A DNA stretch of 64,000 bases from Diplolepis rosae (taxonomy: Eukaryota; Arthropoda; Insecta; Hymenoptera; Diplolepididae). The stretch lies in the NCBI GenBank assembly GCA_030998225.1, contig JAPYXD010000686.1, positions 372,001 through 436,000 on the forward strand, given 5' to 3'. Both the position numbers and the translations under genes were made by a program. How positions within the stretch are numbered: position 1 is the first letter of the stretch; the number at the start of each line of letters is the position of its first letter. Below, piece by piece: positions 46,191 to 55,971 of the stretch. The notes under the pieces were generated by a model that saw only the letters and a program-made list of their open reading frames with translations, searched no databases and was not told the DNA's origin.

Positions 46191-47420
46191 TTTCTCTTCT
46201 TAAAAGATTCCTCGTTTTATGTAAGGATCAAAAAGGATCCTCTCTAAGGGATGAGGAGAAGTCGGTGATTGAGAATGGTTATTGATATAAAGTATGTTTA
46301 TTGACAATCAAATTGAGAAACGAATAAGCATCATGGAATTGGAAATCGAATTGAAATTTGGATGTACCTTTGTAATTACCCCGAGTGAAATTTGACTGGT
46401 GATTTATTGAGTCCAGTAGAGCGAAGGTGGTCAGTTGAGTCTTCGTTGAGATCCTTGAGATAGTACTTGTTTGATGGGAAATTCGTTGTTGAGACGGTTG
46501 GTCGGGTCGATTCTTGCTCCAAGTTTAGAGAGAATTTTGGAAGGTGATTCCCCTTCACTTCCTAATGTCGTTGAACTCAGCGTCGAGTAAGAATTCGTCT
46601 GAATAGCGGTAAAATCTGATGAGGCTGGACTGAACTCGTAGCGTAGAGATAATGAAAGTGGACTAGACTGAGCTGAACTCGCCGTGTATAGATGATGGTA
46701 CTGGACTAGACTGAACTGAACTCGCCGTGTAGAGATGATGGTACTGGACTGACTTCTCTTGGGATTTTTGCCTTTTATAGAACTTTTGTAAGGTTGCTCG
46801 TGGTGGGAGCAAAACCAAGGTGTACGACCTTTGGTATTGAGATCGGATGAGTTGCCCTCTCTGATGACTCGTACTTTAATGAAATTTGTTACCTGGCACT
46901 AATGTCGCAATCTATTTTATCTGTTATTCGTTTCTAACGAAAACGTCAACTACTGTAGAAGTAAAAACAAGGTGTATCATCTTTTCCATATTTGGTATTT
47001 TAAGATCGGATGAGTTGCCTTTTCTGATCACTTATGCTTCGATGAAATTTATTACCTGGCATTAGTTTCATAGTCAAATATATCAAGTCTATTTTATCTG
47101 TTATTCGATTCTAACGAAAAGTTCAACTACTGTGGAAGTAAAAACAAAGTGTACGACCTTTTCCATATTTTGGTGTTTAAAGAAGAATGAGTTGCCTTTA
47201 CCGATGAGTCACGTTCCTATGAAATTTATTACTTGGCGTTAATGTCACAGCCAAATATATCTATTTAGATTTGCCTTTCGATTTTAACGATCTTCCTATT
47301 TCTAGGTTAGATCTTGCTGTTGAGTCAATATAATCAAGGACGTGGTAATGTTTCCTTGATGTCTTCATTGGTTCCTTAATTTGTTTATTACTCTAGGTGG
47401 TAGAGTCGCGGGACGTGACA
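46191..47420 (-). repeat. 5' LTR of element A
   Basis: Starts on the minus strand with TGTCACGTCCCGCG at 47420. Compared with 25523-26772 it lacks the terminal TGTTACGTTTCTGACGCAACA-type 21 bp but otherwise matches closely. TATA box at 46771-46779 (minus). Confidence 0.85.
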
Positions 47421-47738
47421 GTATGAAGCAAAATTGGCAAATAATATAATAATATACATTTTCTCATTCACGCTTATATATTGAAATTACAATATAAAAG
47501 TTTATAAGTTTTTAAAAAAGTTTATTTAAGTACATTATTATTATAAAATTGTTCAATTTTACTTCATAACAAAGAAATCTTGACATGTAATTTTGTGTGG
47601 AAAATTAGATATAATTTAGATATTTTTTAATAATATAAATCTTTGTTCACACTTGTATATTCAAGTAGTCATGTGAAAAGATGTTACATATTATAAGAAA
47701 GGCGCGTATTTATATTTTAAAAAAACTTTCCAAAGTAT

Positions 47739-48805
47739 TGTCATGTCCTGTGACCATTAACATTTATTTATTTATAATATCATAATTTTATTCGCAATAA
47801 AACATGCATAAACGATATGTTTTGGAAGGTATTAATCATACGAAATAAAATGTACAGTACTAAGATGGTAATAGGGAGAGAGAAATAGTAAGTTTATAAA
47901 TAGACAACGCTTATGAATGGAACGTCAAAACCCTTACAAAGGTGTGAACGAAGGAACCCCATCGGAATGCGCTGAGTAAACAAGAATATCGACCGGCGCA
48001 GCAAAACAGGGGAATTAAAAGTCTATTTGATTTGAAAAGAAGGAACGTCGGAGAAACCAGAGGAGAAAAACTATTCGAATATATTCTTCCCCTTTTTCTT
48101 CTTCAATATGCGAAAAGCCAAGGAGTTCAGCCACGTGCCAAGGTCGGGCAAGGGTCAACCAGAGCTTGTCAAAAATATCCAGGGCAAACCAAGTGTCGAT
48201 TGAAAAATGGCGACCAGAACCACATAATCGATCGAAAATTGCCCATAAAAGCGAGTGCGAATCCGCAAAAGTTCAGTTGCTCCTCAGTTGTTCGTCAGTT
48301 TTTCTTCAGTTATCATCTGGTTAACATCGGAACAGAAATCTCTCGAGAAGTAACAAGTGTCATCCCCAATAAGTAAAAGTCTTCCCCTTAAGGATAAATT
48401 GGAGAGAGTTCAACGGTCAACTCAGTAATTCGTTTCATCGGTACGCTCGTCCTCAAGTGAAAAGGTGATCAATTGGATTTCAGTCTTCAATAATTAAAAG
48501 GAAGTTCCAGTGGTACCAGTTCCAGTGTCACAAGTTCCAGTGGTACCAGTTCCAGTGACACAAGTTCCAGTGGTTCCAGTTGCATAGTTCCAGGCGGAAT
48601 AAAATAAAAATAATCGAGTAAGTCCCCATTAATTTAAACTTAAAAGGAATATTCTCTCTCTCTCTTTGTGGAAATTAATTAATAAACGGTTAATAATTGT
48701 ACAATTTGATTAATTATTTATTGTTAGCTATCCCTAATCCTTGTTGAAAGCAAAAAACGGGGAAAATATAAAATATGATAGTAAAAGGTGTGACAGGACG
48801 TTACA
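47739..48805 (+). repeat. Solo LTR of third gypsy family
   Basis: 1,067 bp, TGTCATGTCC...GGACGTTACA, flanked by GTAT at 47735-47738 and 48806-48809. No internal region, so an LTR-LTR recombination product. Contains an 18-bp minisatellite and a CT microsatellite (48653-48666). Confidence 0.8.
48504..48594. repeat. 18-bp minisatellite GTTCCAGTGGTACCA
   Basis: About five units alternating GTTCCAGTGGTACCA and GTTCCAGTGTCACAA inside the solo LTR. Confidence 0.7.
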
Positions 48806-49089
48806 GTATTTTATTCGAACTGTTTTTTTTAAATTTGAATTCCATGATTTATTTCATCTTAATATGAAATATTCTGCACGTAACTTTTTTATTTCAAATA
48901 ACTTATTTGCAAGGCTATTAAATATATAACTCGATGTTTTGTTTAAAGACTTTAAACACTTATTAATTCATAAATTTTACTAAAAAATTATTTATCAAGT
49001 GTCTAGATCATCCTAAAATTAAAAGAAAATCTTTCAGATATTCATTTTATGTAAATGTATATCAAAATATCTGAAAAACAAAGCTAATA

Positions 49090-49307
49090 TCTAAAACTAT
49101 TTATTTTGTCATTTTGAATTTGTCGACTGCTTCGCGCCTTTTTTACACGAAGTCGAGTGAAACATAATTCTCGATCTTGGCTTAACAGACGACAGCGTAA
49201 AATCGAAGCGAGAAAGTGGGGACACACCGACACGCCGCGTTTGGTTGTGTGAGGATCTACACGGGTCAGTGGTGGGGGCCGTTTATGTCCACGTTCTGCG
49301 AACACTG
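49090..49307. mobile_element. Diverged end of the 4.5-13.8 kb hAT family
   Basis: Ends ...CACTG at 49307, equivalent to CAGTG on the other strand. It shares the blocks GTGGTGGGGGCCG, CCACGTTCTG, CCGACACGCC and TGCTTCGCGCCTxTTTTxCACG with the arm terminus at 13560-13817, but lacks an ~80-bp internal stretch. The other end was not found. Confidence 0.65.
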
Positions 49308-49500
49308 ATCTCTACAAAAGAGCGTACATTGAGGTGAAAATACGTCTGCGTTACAAATATAAATTAATGTAAAAATGTTACTTGAATAGAGAAATTAAAC
49401 TACCTTTAATACTTTGACTTCCTTGTTAATTTTTTGGGATAATCATTAACATAATTATTGTTTACCCTGGAGTTACGTCGCTTATTAGTAATGAATTTAT

Positions 49501-49752
49501 TTACGCATTGTATGTACCCATTGTACAATAGGCGCGATTAATTGCTGGATGATTACCTTTGCTTGTTCCAACCGCAGAATACTTTGTAATATGACACTCA
49601 TAAATATGTAGCAGTGCTTCTTTAATAATAATCTGCCAGTCATAGGTATGAAGTGTGCTATTTAATGCCCTATTTTCAAAATTGCTAATGATATTTTCAG
49701 GCATATAAAATCTACAATCTAGTGCAATTTCTATTTTATTATATTGTGACAT
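49501..49752 (-). CDS. Small frame, possibly BEN-like, unassigned
   Basis: 83 codons starting MSQYNKIEIALDCRFYMP. The second half (TYDWQIIIKEALLHIYECHI, then SAVGTSKGNHPAINRA) has the W...A-L-x-x-I-Y...S-x-x-G-x-x-x-x-x-x-P-A-I spacing I associate with BEN-like DNA-binding domains of arthropod proteins. The match is from memory and weak. There is no upstream exon that I can see. It may be a domain fragment left by a mobile element, or chance. Confidence 0.25.
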   Translation of the reverse strand: MSQYNKIEIALDCRFYMPENIISNFENRALNSTLHTYDWQIIIKEALLHIYECHITKYSAVGTSKGNHPAINRAYCTMGTYNA

Positions 49753-50509
49753 GTTATTTTGGGTTTTTTTCTTCCCTTATTAATTAATTAAAATAAAACA
49801 CAGTAAACCATGCGAAATGACTTATGGGTAGGCGAGCTGTCAGGTGTGCAGGAACTAGATCGTTCCAAAAAACGTCCTCACTCAGCAATCCCCTCTCATC
49901 GGAAACGTGAAAAATGTGATCGCGTAACGTACTCCCTCAAAGGCACACAAAAGCACAATTATTTCGAGAGGAAGGTAAGGTAAAGTACCCAATACCTGGA
50001 CAGTTTTGAGAGCGCATATCACGTAATCTTTATTTCTCATTAAAGATTTGGTAATTTTGAACAAATTTTGTTTTTAAAGTTGAATTTGGATCTTTTGAAA
50101 TTAATGTAAAAAATAATTACTTTTATTATCGCTTTATAAGTCTGAAAAGATATTTTTAAAAAAAGGATCGCAAGCCGCAGTACTTGACAGGCTTTTCGGG
50201 TTGACCGTAGTACACGGACACAGTGGGAGCAGTACTTGGACAAATGTGAATCATTTCTACATAAATCAACGAATTACATTTCTATAATATATCATCTTAA
50301 ATGTTATAATAATCTAAAAAATAATACTTTATTTGCGATAAATACAGTAAATTACAGTTTCATATACTGATAATTGCATTTTAGATTTTTTTTTTCTTTT
50401 ATTTTAATTTTTGATTGCAACGCTTGTATTTCGTGATGTATTAATAATCGACCAATCTCTTCCAGATCAGCAATAATTTTTTTTGCTTTCTTTGCAAGGC
50501 ACATTTATT

Positions 50510-50860
50510 TTATCTTGAACTTTCAGCATTTATTGATTTTTTTATCTCCATTATCTGTGAATTAAGTTCTTTCTTCTTTTTTAGCAATTCTTTTTTAGTT
50601 TCTTGTAATGTTTTCTTCACACTCTGCTCTTTCTCTTTCATTACTCTTATTCTTTTCTTTTCCTTCTTGTTTAATAAAACTTGCTGTTCTTTTAATTTCT
50701 TTGTCATTTTCTTTCTTTTGAAGAACATCAAGTAAGTCGTAGGCAACGGAAACTGGTGAAACTTCTTGTTTCATCTTTTTGCCTTTCTTTGGAGTAAACA
50801 TGGGAAAAAGGAATTCATCTTCAAATGTCGGTGATATTTTTGTGTCTTGGTCTTTTTCAT
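50510..50860 (-). pseudogene. Lys/Glu-rich C-terminal exon of pogo-like element
   Basis: From an AG at 50861 the frame reads DEKDQDTKISPTFEDEF, then MFTPKKGKKMKQEVSPVSVA. A frameshift leads to KEQQVLLNKKEKKRIRVM and the end at 50510. The highly charged, coiled-coil-like tail resembles the basic C-termini of pogo transposases. No enzyme domain. Confidence 0.35.
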
Positions 50861-51116
50861 CTAGAACAAATAATTTAGTTAAATATCAATTATTTTTTAC
50901 CATAAACTATAATTAATAAAGATAATATTCACTGTTGGTAGTGGATTGATCACTAATATTTTTTTTGAAGTTTCGACATTGCTTTCTTGTACACTTAATG
51001 TATTATCAGCGTTGATTTACAGAATTTTTTGTACATTTTTATTGGCAGCATTTTTTTCTAAATTATTACTCTTTTTGTCTACATTAGTCGCATTATACTT
51101 ATTTACTTTAGAACTA

Positions 51117-51581
51117 TTACTTGTAAATTTCCCATCTTTCTGGAAATTTGTTGATTCCATCCCAAAAACACTGCGCCGGCTTGGCTGCCAAGAATGAATC
51201 AAGCCAATTTTTGATACCCTGTTCTGATGTGAACCGTATTCCAGCAAAGGCGTTCTGCATCGACCGGAACAAATGGCAGTCCGAAGAGGCAAGGTCTGGG
51301 CTATAAGGCGAGTGGGGTAAAACTTCGCATGCACTGTTTTCGAAATAGTTTTTAACCGGAATAGCAACATGGGGCCGAGCGTGGTCATGATAGAAAATTA
51401 TTGCCTCGTGTCTGGTCGCATATTCCGGCCGTTTTTCGGCTATTTCTCTCTTCAAACGGATTAATTGTTCACCATAAACTTCCACCAAAATACGATGACT
51501 TTCGGCAGCAGTTTTCTTCATATTAAAGTAATGAAGAGGAACTCCCCGCAAAAACACTTTTTCAGGCACAAAGTTCGACAC
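51117..51581 (-). pseudogene. Mariner transposase, in-frame internal deletion
   Basis: 154 codons. Residues 5-36 are the mariner N-terminal helix-turn-helix (HYFNMKKTAAESHRILVEVYG). Then comes an abrupt join to the catalytic half: FYHDHARPHVA with the second Asp, HSPYSPDLASSDCHLF with the third, and a tail ending FPERWEIYK. About 190 residues with the second DNA-binding helix and the first catalytic Asp are gone, in frame. Inserted within the pogo-like element; outer ends not resolved. Confidence 0.8.
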
Positions 51582-51734
51582 ATTTGAGTGAAAAAATATT
51601 ATTGTTGTTTACGCTTCAAATGAATGGCATATACTGAAAAAGAGGCACAATGACAGTGGCTTTCCAAAGCATGTTCGGAATATTGGAACGATGGAATAAT
51701 AATCAAGTTACGCCATCTCTTAGCGAACCGCATT

Positions 51735-52073
51735 TATTAAGTTATAGATCCAATATCTGTAGCATTATTATTTACATGTAAATTGTTGTTTTTGCAAACT
51801 GATAATTTCAAATTATTTTGAGTGTTGCCCTTATCATGTGAAATGTTTTCGCTAACTGAAAATTGATAATAATACATTAAATTAAATATATAACTTGATA
51901 CATGATATAACAATTCCATGATTAAAAAATATCAATAATTAACCTTCAGGAGCCTTTTTTAATGATTCAAGGCTGTAATTCTTCTCAGATCTTTTCATTT
52001 TTCGTGATTTAACTGTCTGAGTTTTCCTTACATTCTGCTTTTTATCTTCGACATCTTTCTTCTTTTTTGCCAT
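51735..52073 (-). pseudogene. Exons 1-2 of pogo-like element
   Basis: Exon 1 runs from the ATG at 52073 to 51944 (MAKKKKDVEDKKQNVRK ... NYSLESLKKAPE). An 88-bp GT-AG intron (51856-51943) follows. Exon 2 continues in frame (VSENISHDKGNTQNNL ...) until the mariner insertion. Preservation of frame across a proper intron supports a once-functional spliced gene. Product unknown beyond a basic N-terminus. Confidence 0.45.
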
Positions 52074-52929
52074 TTTTAATTTAAAAATATACTCTTATTA
52101 ATCTATAGATCCTAGAAGGAAAATTACTTATTTTTAGAAATCATACTAGTCTTCTTTATTGAAAAATATCTATTATTAAAAAATCAATCTTTATTAGTTA
52201 ATTCGAAATAGTTATACTTACCTAAGCAATAAGTTTATGTTTCGAGATTATAATGTCGACCTTTACGTTGAATGTGGTTAATACAATTAAATCTTTTTTC
52301 ATAACGTTTTGGTTATGAAAAAAAAACAAGCTAAGTAATAATCTTAATTTTCTATGTGGATAGGTACTTCTTTTCACTTATTATGCATAAATAAACCGAT
52401 AGATTCATTTAATTTCGTACGCAGCCAGGTATTGCTTCTGTCTCGTGCGCGAAGGATCTAAGCCGGGACAAGCAGCGATCGCTGTCCTAGTACTGGGTAT
52501 TATATTGAAATGTGGGGCATAAACTTGGACAAGTAGTATTTACATAACTGATAATTTTTATTGTCAAATTTCTTTCTACTTTTATCTGGGAACCAGTTAT
52601 TAGTAATAAAAAACATTATTTTTATACCACAAATGCTTCGATTACGATTTTTAATACGATACGTGACCTTGTCGATTTGCATGAAATGCGAGTAAAACAA
52701 AGGGTTCATTCGCAGTTTTATTCACATTTTATGTAAACAATAAATAATATATTCTGCCTATAAACCTATGAAATTGTAATTGATTCGTTCATCTAAAACC
52801 TTAAATATTGTAAATTAGTAATTATTTTTATTGTTTGTATAGTTTTTTCATTACAAATTGGATTTTTCCCTACTGTCCAGGTATAGGTCCTATTTCTCAT
52901 TTTGTTCGGATATTGGATACTTTACCTTA

Positions 52930-53069
52930 CAACCACGATGTAAGCTTCAGCATGGACTCTTGATGGGGCACGTATATCACAACACACATATGCACGAACA
53001 CGAGAAGTAAAGATCACTAAGGTTAAAAACTGTCAAAATTTCCAAAATAAAAAAGAATTGTTTGTCCGA
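52930..53069. other. Short spacer, no feature
   Basis: Contains TATATCACAACACACATATG but no clear element or gene. Confidence 0.3.
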
Positions 53070-53260
53070 CGTACACCGAAGATTAGCCGAGTCGGTGTCA
53101 TTTTGCGTGCGGAGAGTTGATTTTCCCGCACCAGTGCGATAAAATTTTAAGTGTGCGGAAAATCTAAGCAAACTTAAATTTTTATCGCATTAGTGCGAAT
53201 AAATCAACTTTCTGCACGCAAAATAACACCGACTCGGTTAATATTCGCTATACACCGAAC
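53070..53260. mobile_element. Foldback MITE
   Basis: Outer arms share GCCGAGTCGGTGT and ATTTTGCGTGC, and inner arms share TATCGCA...GTGCG, inverted about a centre near 53165. The whole 190-bp unit can fold on itself. No coding capacity. Confidence 0.7.
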
Positions 53261-53281
53261 AAAAGATAACGTTAGCATCAC

Positions 53282-53349
53282 GTGCGGAGCTTATTTAACG
53301 GCGTGAGCGAGTCGCGACTCGCTCTTCCGTTAAAATACGCTTTCCGCAC
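53282..53349. repeat. Palindrome with perfect 20-bp centre
   Basis: The centre GAGCGAGTCGCGACTCGCTC (53305-53324) is a perfect palindrome. Outer arms TTATTTAACGG/CCGTTAAAATA and GTGCGGA/TCCGCAC also pair. Confidence 0.75.
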
Positions 53350-53798
53350 TTCATACGAAAAATACTATTTATTCTCTCTTCGAGCAACAGAGTCGACTGA
53401 CGGATGTGATTCGTCCACTCTGTCACATGACTGGAAGAAAACCGATTTGAAAAATTGTTGCATTTAGAAAGGCTCGTGTTAAGAAGTTGGTGTGAACAGA
53501 GAGCATTTGTTATGAATGGTCAGGTTTCAATCACAAAGAGGTATACACTTCAAAAATTTATTTTAATGTCTTGGGCACTCCAAATTTCTATGCGCTCAAA
53601 CATCCGAGTAAAATAATCCTGAAGCGACATGTTCAAAAGAATCTGGCCGAAAAGTCACTCAATTCGGTCTCGAAGTCGTGAAAAATACATATTTTGTAAA
53701 CATTGAATGAAAAATGCGAACTGCACTTATTTTTTCAAAAGATTATACTTCTTGTAGAAATTGCAAAAGACAATACTCTTTTGAAGGTGTTTTTTTCA

Positions 53799-54062
53799 TA
53801 CTAAAACGATACTGCAATACAATCACTAATCATAAAAACGCGATAGATAGCATTTCTTGATTAACGCGACAAAAACTAGGCTTGTTTTAGTGTAAATTAT
53901 AATGACCATGTGGAAAGCACAGGGGACAGTACTCTTATTTAAGTATTTTATTTCTTATAAAACGATTCCACAATTACGTTTCTAATCCTGAAAACGCCCA
54001 GGAACACACTTTCAGTTGATCCTTATAATATTCGCTTAAAAACTAGATTTGTTTTTATATAT
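53799..54062. repeat. Two of three dispersed ~110-bp tandem units
   Basis: Units at about 53799-53920 and 53956-54062 share CTAATCxTGAAAACGC and AAAAACTAGxxTTGTTTT. The third copy follows the mariner at 54642-54770, so the mariner landed inside this array. Confidence 0.55.
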
Positions 54063-54065
54063 CAG

Positions 54066-54587
54066 GTGTACAAATAAGTTTCCGCCGTTTTTTATCAAAA
54101 ATTGGGTATTTATTGTGGAAGAACGGAACCTTATGTTTTATTCGAAGTATCGTCGATTATATTGTTCTTGTTGCGTTTGGCACGAATCTTGGTCCAATAA
54201 TGCTTCCAATTCCACGTCTTCGTACACTTTCGGCCTTCCGCTACGTTCTTTGTCTCCGATGTCAAATTTACCATTCATAAACTTTTGAAACCACTCACGA
54301 TAACTTCCCTCACTTAAGGCAGCCTCACTATATGTTACTACCAGCAATCGATGCGTCTCAGCTGCAGATTTCTTCAAATTGAAGAAGTAAAACAAAACTT
54401 CCCGAAAGTGACGCTTATTCGGTTCAAAACTCGAGATTTTTGCACACAAAAGAATATATTATATTGATGAAAATCCACTAATATTGTCGAGGTTATGTTG
54501 TTGACAGACGTTTTACATCTGTTAATTTCAACCGAAACTTACTGTTGACAGCAACTTTTGTCAAACGGCGGAAACTTATTTGTACAC
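54066..54587 (-). mobile_element. Mariner element, deletion derivative with perfect 25-bp ends
   Basis: 54066-54090 and 54563-54587 are exact inverted copies containing ACAAATAAGTTTCCGCCG. TA dinucleotides lie nearby but the exact outer limit is ambiguous by a few bases. The interior encodes only a transposase N-terminus. Confidence 0.8.
54138..54449 (-). pseudogene. Mariner transposase N-terminal domain
   Basis: 103 codons. Paired-like helix-turn-helix region: FYFFNLKKSAAETHRLLVV, EGSYREWFQKFMNGKFDIGD and ERSGRPKVYEDVELEALL. It ends in unrelated residues where the catalytic domain has been deleted. It retains both DNA-binding helices, so a product could still bind the ends. Confidence 0.8.
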
Positions 54588-54641
54588 GTGATGGTTTACA
54601 ATACTTGTGTGAAATCGCAGGAAATATATACTCTTTAAAGC

Positions 54642-54770
54642 TACAATGATACCGCAATACACTTTCTAATCCTGAAAACGCGTAGAATAGCATTCTACAG
54701 ATAACACGAAAAATATACGCGTAAAAAACTAGGCATGTTTTTATATTAATCATTATAATGATTATGTGAA
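54642..54770. repeat. Third unit of the ~110-bp array
   Basis: GATACCGCAATACACTTTCTAATCCTGAAAACGC type unit, right of the mariner. Confidence 0.5.
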
Positions 54771-54848
54771 TTCGTGGTTGACAATATTTTTTTGCAAGTA
54801 TTGTATTTATAGTAAGAAAGTAACCATCACACAGGTCGAAAGTTCAAG

Positions 54849-55385
54849 CACGTAAATGTAGATATTGAATGTCCCCTGCCAAGCTCATTAGGGTTTCGCT
54901 ACTGTCTAACAATTCTCAACCAATTTACTTGTTGGCCTGAAGCTATACCTGTTTCGGATATTGGGGCGACGACCATCGCTCGAGCGTTCTCAGGTACATG
55001 GATTGCTCATTATGGAACACCCGTAAGGATTGTGACTGACCGGGGAAGCCAATTCGATTCCAAATTATTCATCGAACTAGTAGGACTGATCAAGGAAGAT
55101 TTAAAAGCGAGCCCAGCTGAATTAGTTTATCGCACAACCATCCATATACCTGGTGAATTCTTCCAAATCTCCAAAGGTACAAACACTTCAGACTTTGTGA
55201 AGGATTTGCGAAAAAAAAAAATGTGTTTATTTTTAAACAGTTTTCCACCTCGTCGCATGTATTTGGCGTCATGACGTAGTCTGCGGCCCGCTACAACATA
55301 CATGTGACGGACCGTTTGAAGTAGTAGATCGAAAAGAAAAATCTCATACAGTAATCATCCACGATAAAATAAATATTATTACCAT
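54849..55385 (+). pseudogene. Old gypsy integrase fragment
   Basis: Frame from HVNVDIECPLPSSLGFRYCL (first Asp), LNQFTCWPEAIPV and ARAFSGTWIAHYGTPVRIVTD (second Asp). After SQFDSKLFIELVGLI a deletion joins the C-terminal LKASPAELVYRTTIHIPGEF, so the Glu-bearing block is lost. Further matches to the C-terminal domain (DGPFEVVDRKEKSHTVIIHDK) occur at about 55304-55370. Sequence between 55386 and 55522 is the element's own tail, split from 60545 onward by element D. Confidence 0.7.
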
Positions 55386-55527
55386 TGATTGTTAGAAACT
55401 AGCGTTCATTTAGAACGAGAAATTTTCAAAGTGGCAAACACAGGGGCGACGGTAAGGATAAAGACGAAATGAGTCAAGTTTATACAACTGGGCCATCTCG
55501 AATCAAGTTTTCGATTTTTATATAGAT

Positions 55528-55937
55528 ATAAGGATGGTAAATAATCGGTGGAAGCAACACGATTAGATTCGTCTAAAATAAAGAGTTTTATTAGTTTACT
55601 TACATAATTACACTATTTACAAAGTGAGCACGTTTTGTACTAACCTAAAATAAAGAGAATCAACAATCAAAGCTATTGCTTCACGGATCTCTTTAGCACC
55701 TTAAAAGATTTAACACTCTTGATTATTATTTTCGACTAGTTTTTTTATATCATAAGATTATTTCACAAACTTTTATTAATCATAAACTTAGTAAATCATT
55801 TTATCTCTCGAGTCAAAGCTCGTGTAGGATTTCCTCTCTACTCTCCTCTCTTCATAAGTCTCGTGTTCTCTAGGAGCTGTTATCGTCACGAGGTGGTCAC
55901 TTACTCGTAGCCTAGGTTCATGCGCACAAAACTTACA
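55528..55937 (-). repeat. 3' LTR of D
   Basis: 410 bp. The minus strand starts TGTAAGTTTTGTGCGC at 55937 and is preceded by the purine-rich tract GAAGGGGGGAGA. Same length as the partner. Confidence 0.9.
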
Positions 55938-55971
55938 TCTCCCCCCTTCAAGACATTAATTTTCATGTAAA

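Larger units (their letters stand above)
25523..47420 (-). mobile_element. Ty3/gypsy element A (host of nested insertions)
   Basis: Minus-strand LTR retrotransposon flanked by GTAT (25519-25522 and 47421-47424). The order on the minus strand is 5' LTR, leader with tandem repeats, gag, zinc knuckles, protease, RT, AT-hook linker, 3' tail, polypurine tract, 3' LTR. Element B interrupts gag at 31753-42239, a Penelope-derived pair at 43016-44531, and a third-family LTR sits at 28867-29743. RNase H and nearly all of integrase are deleted and RT has lost a catalytic Asp, so A is dead. Confidence 0.85.
49978..52927 (-). mobile_element. Non-autonomous DNA transposon with TA duplication, pogo-like
   Basis: Inverted ends 49978-50002 and 52903-52927 read AGGTAAAGTAyCCAATAyCyGrACA and are flanked by TA on both sides (49976-49977, 52928-52929). 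TGGACA motifs recur subterminally (near 50233 and 52527). The interior keeps a first exon, an intron and part of a second exon, and a Lys-rich tail on the minus strand, but no DDE domain. A mariner relic is inserted. The pogo/Tigger assignment rests on TA target, end structure and the N-terminal RSEKNYSLESLKKA sequence. Confidence 0.6.

Noticed and set aside
48032..48376. 114-codon frame
   Set aside because: Entirely inside the solo LTR.
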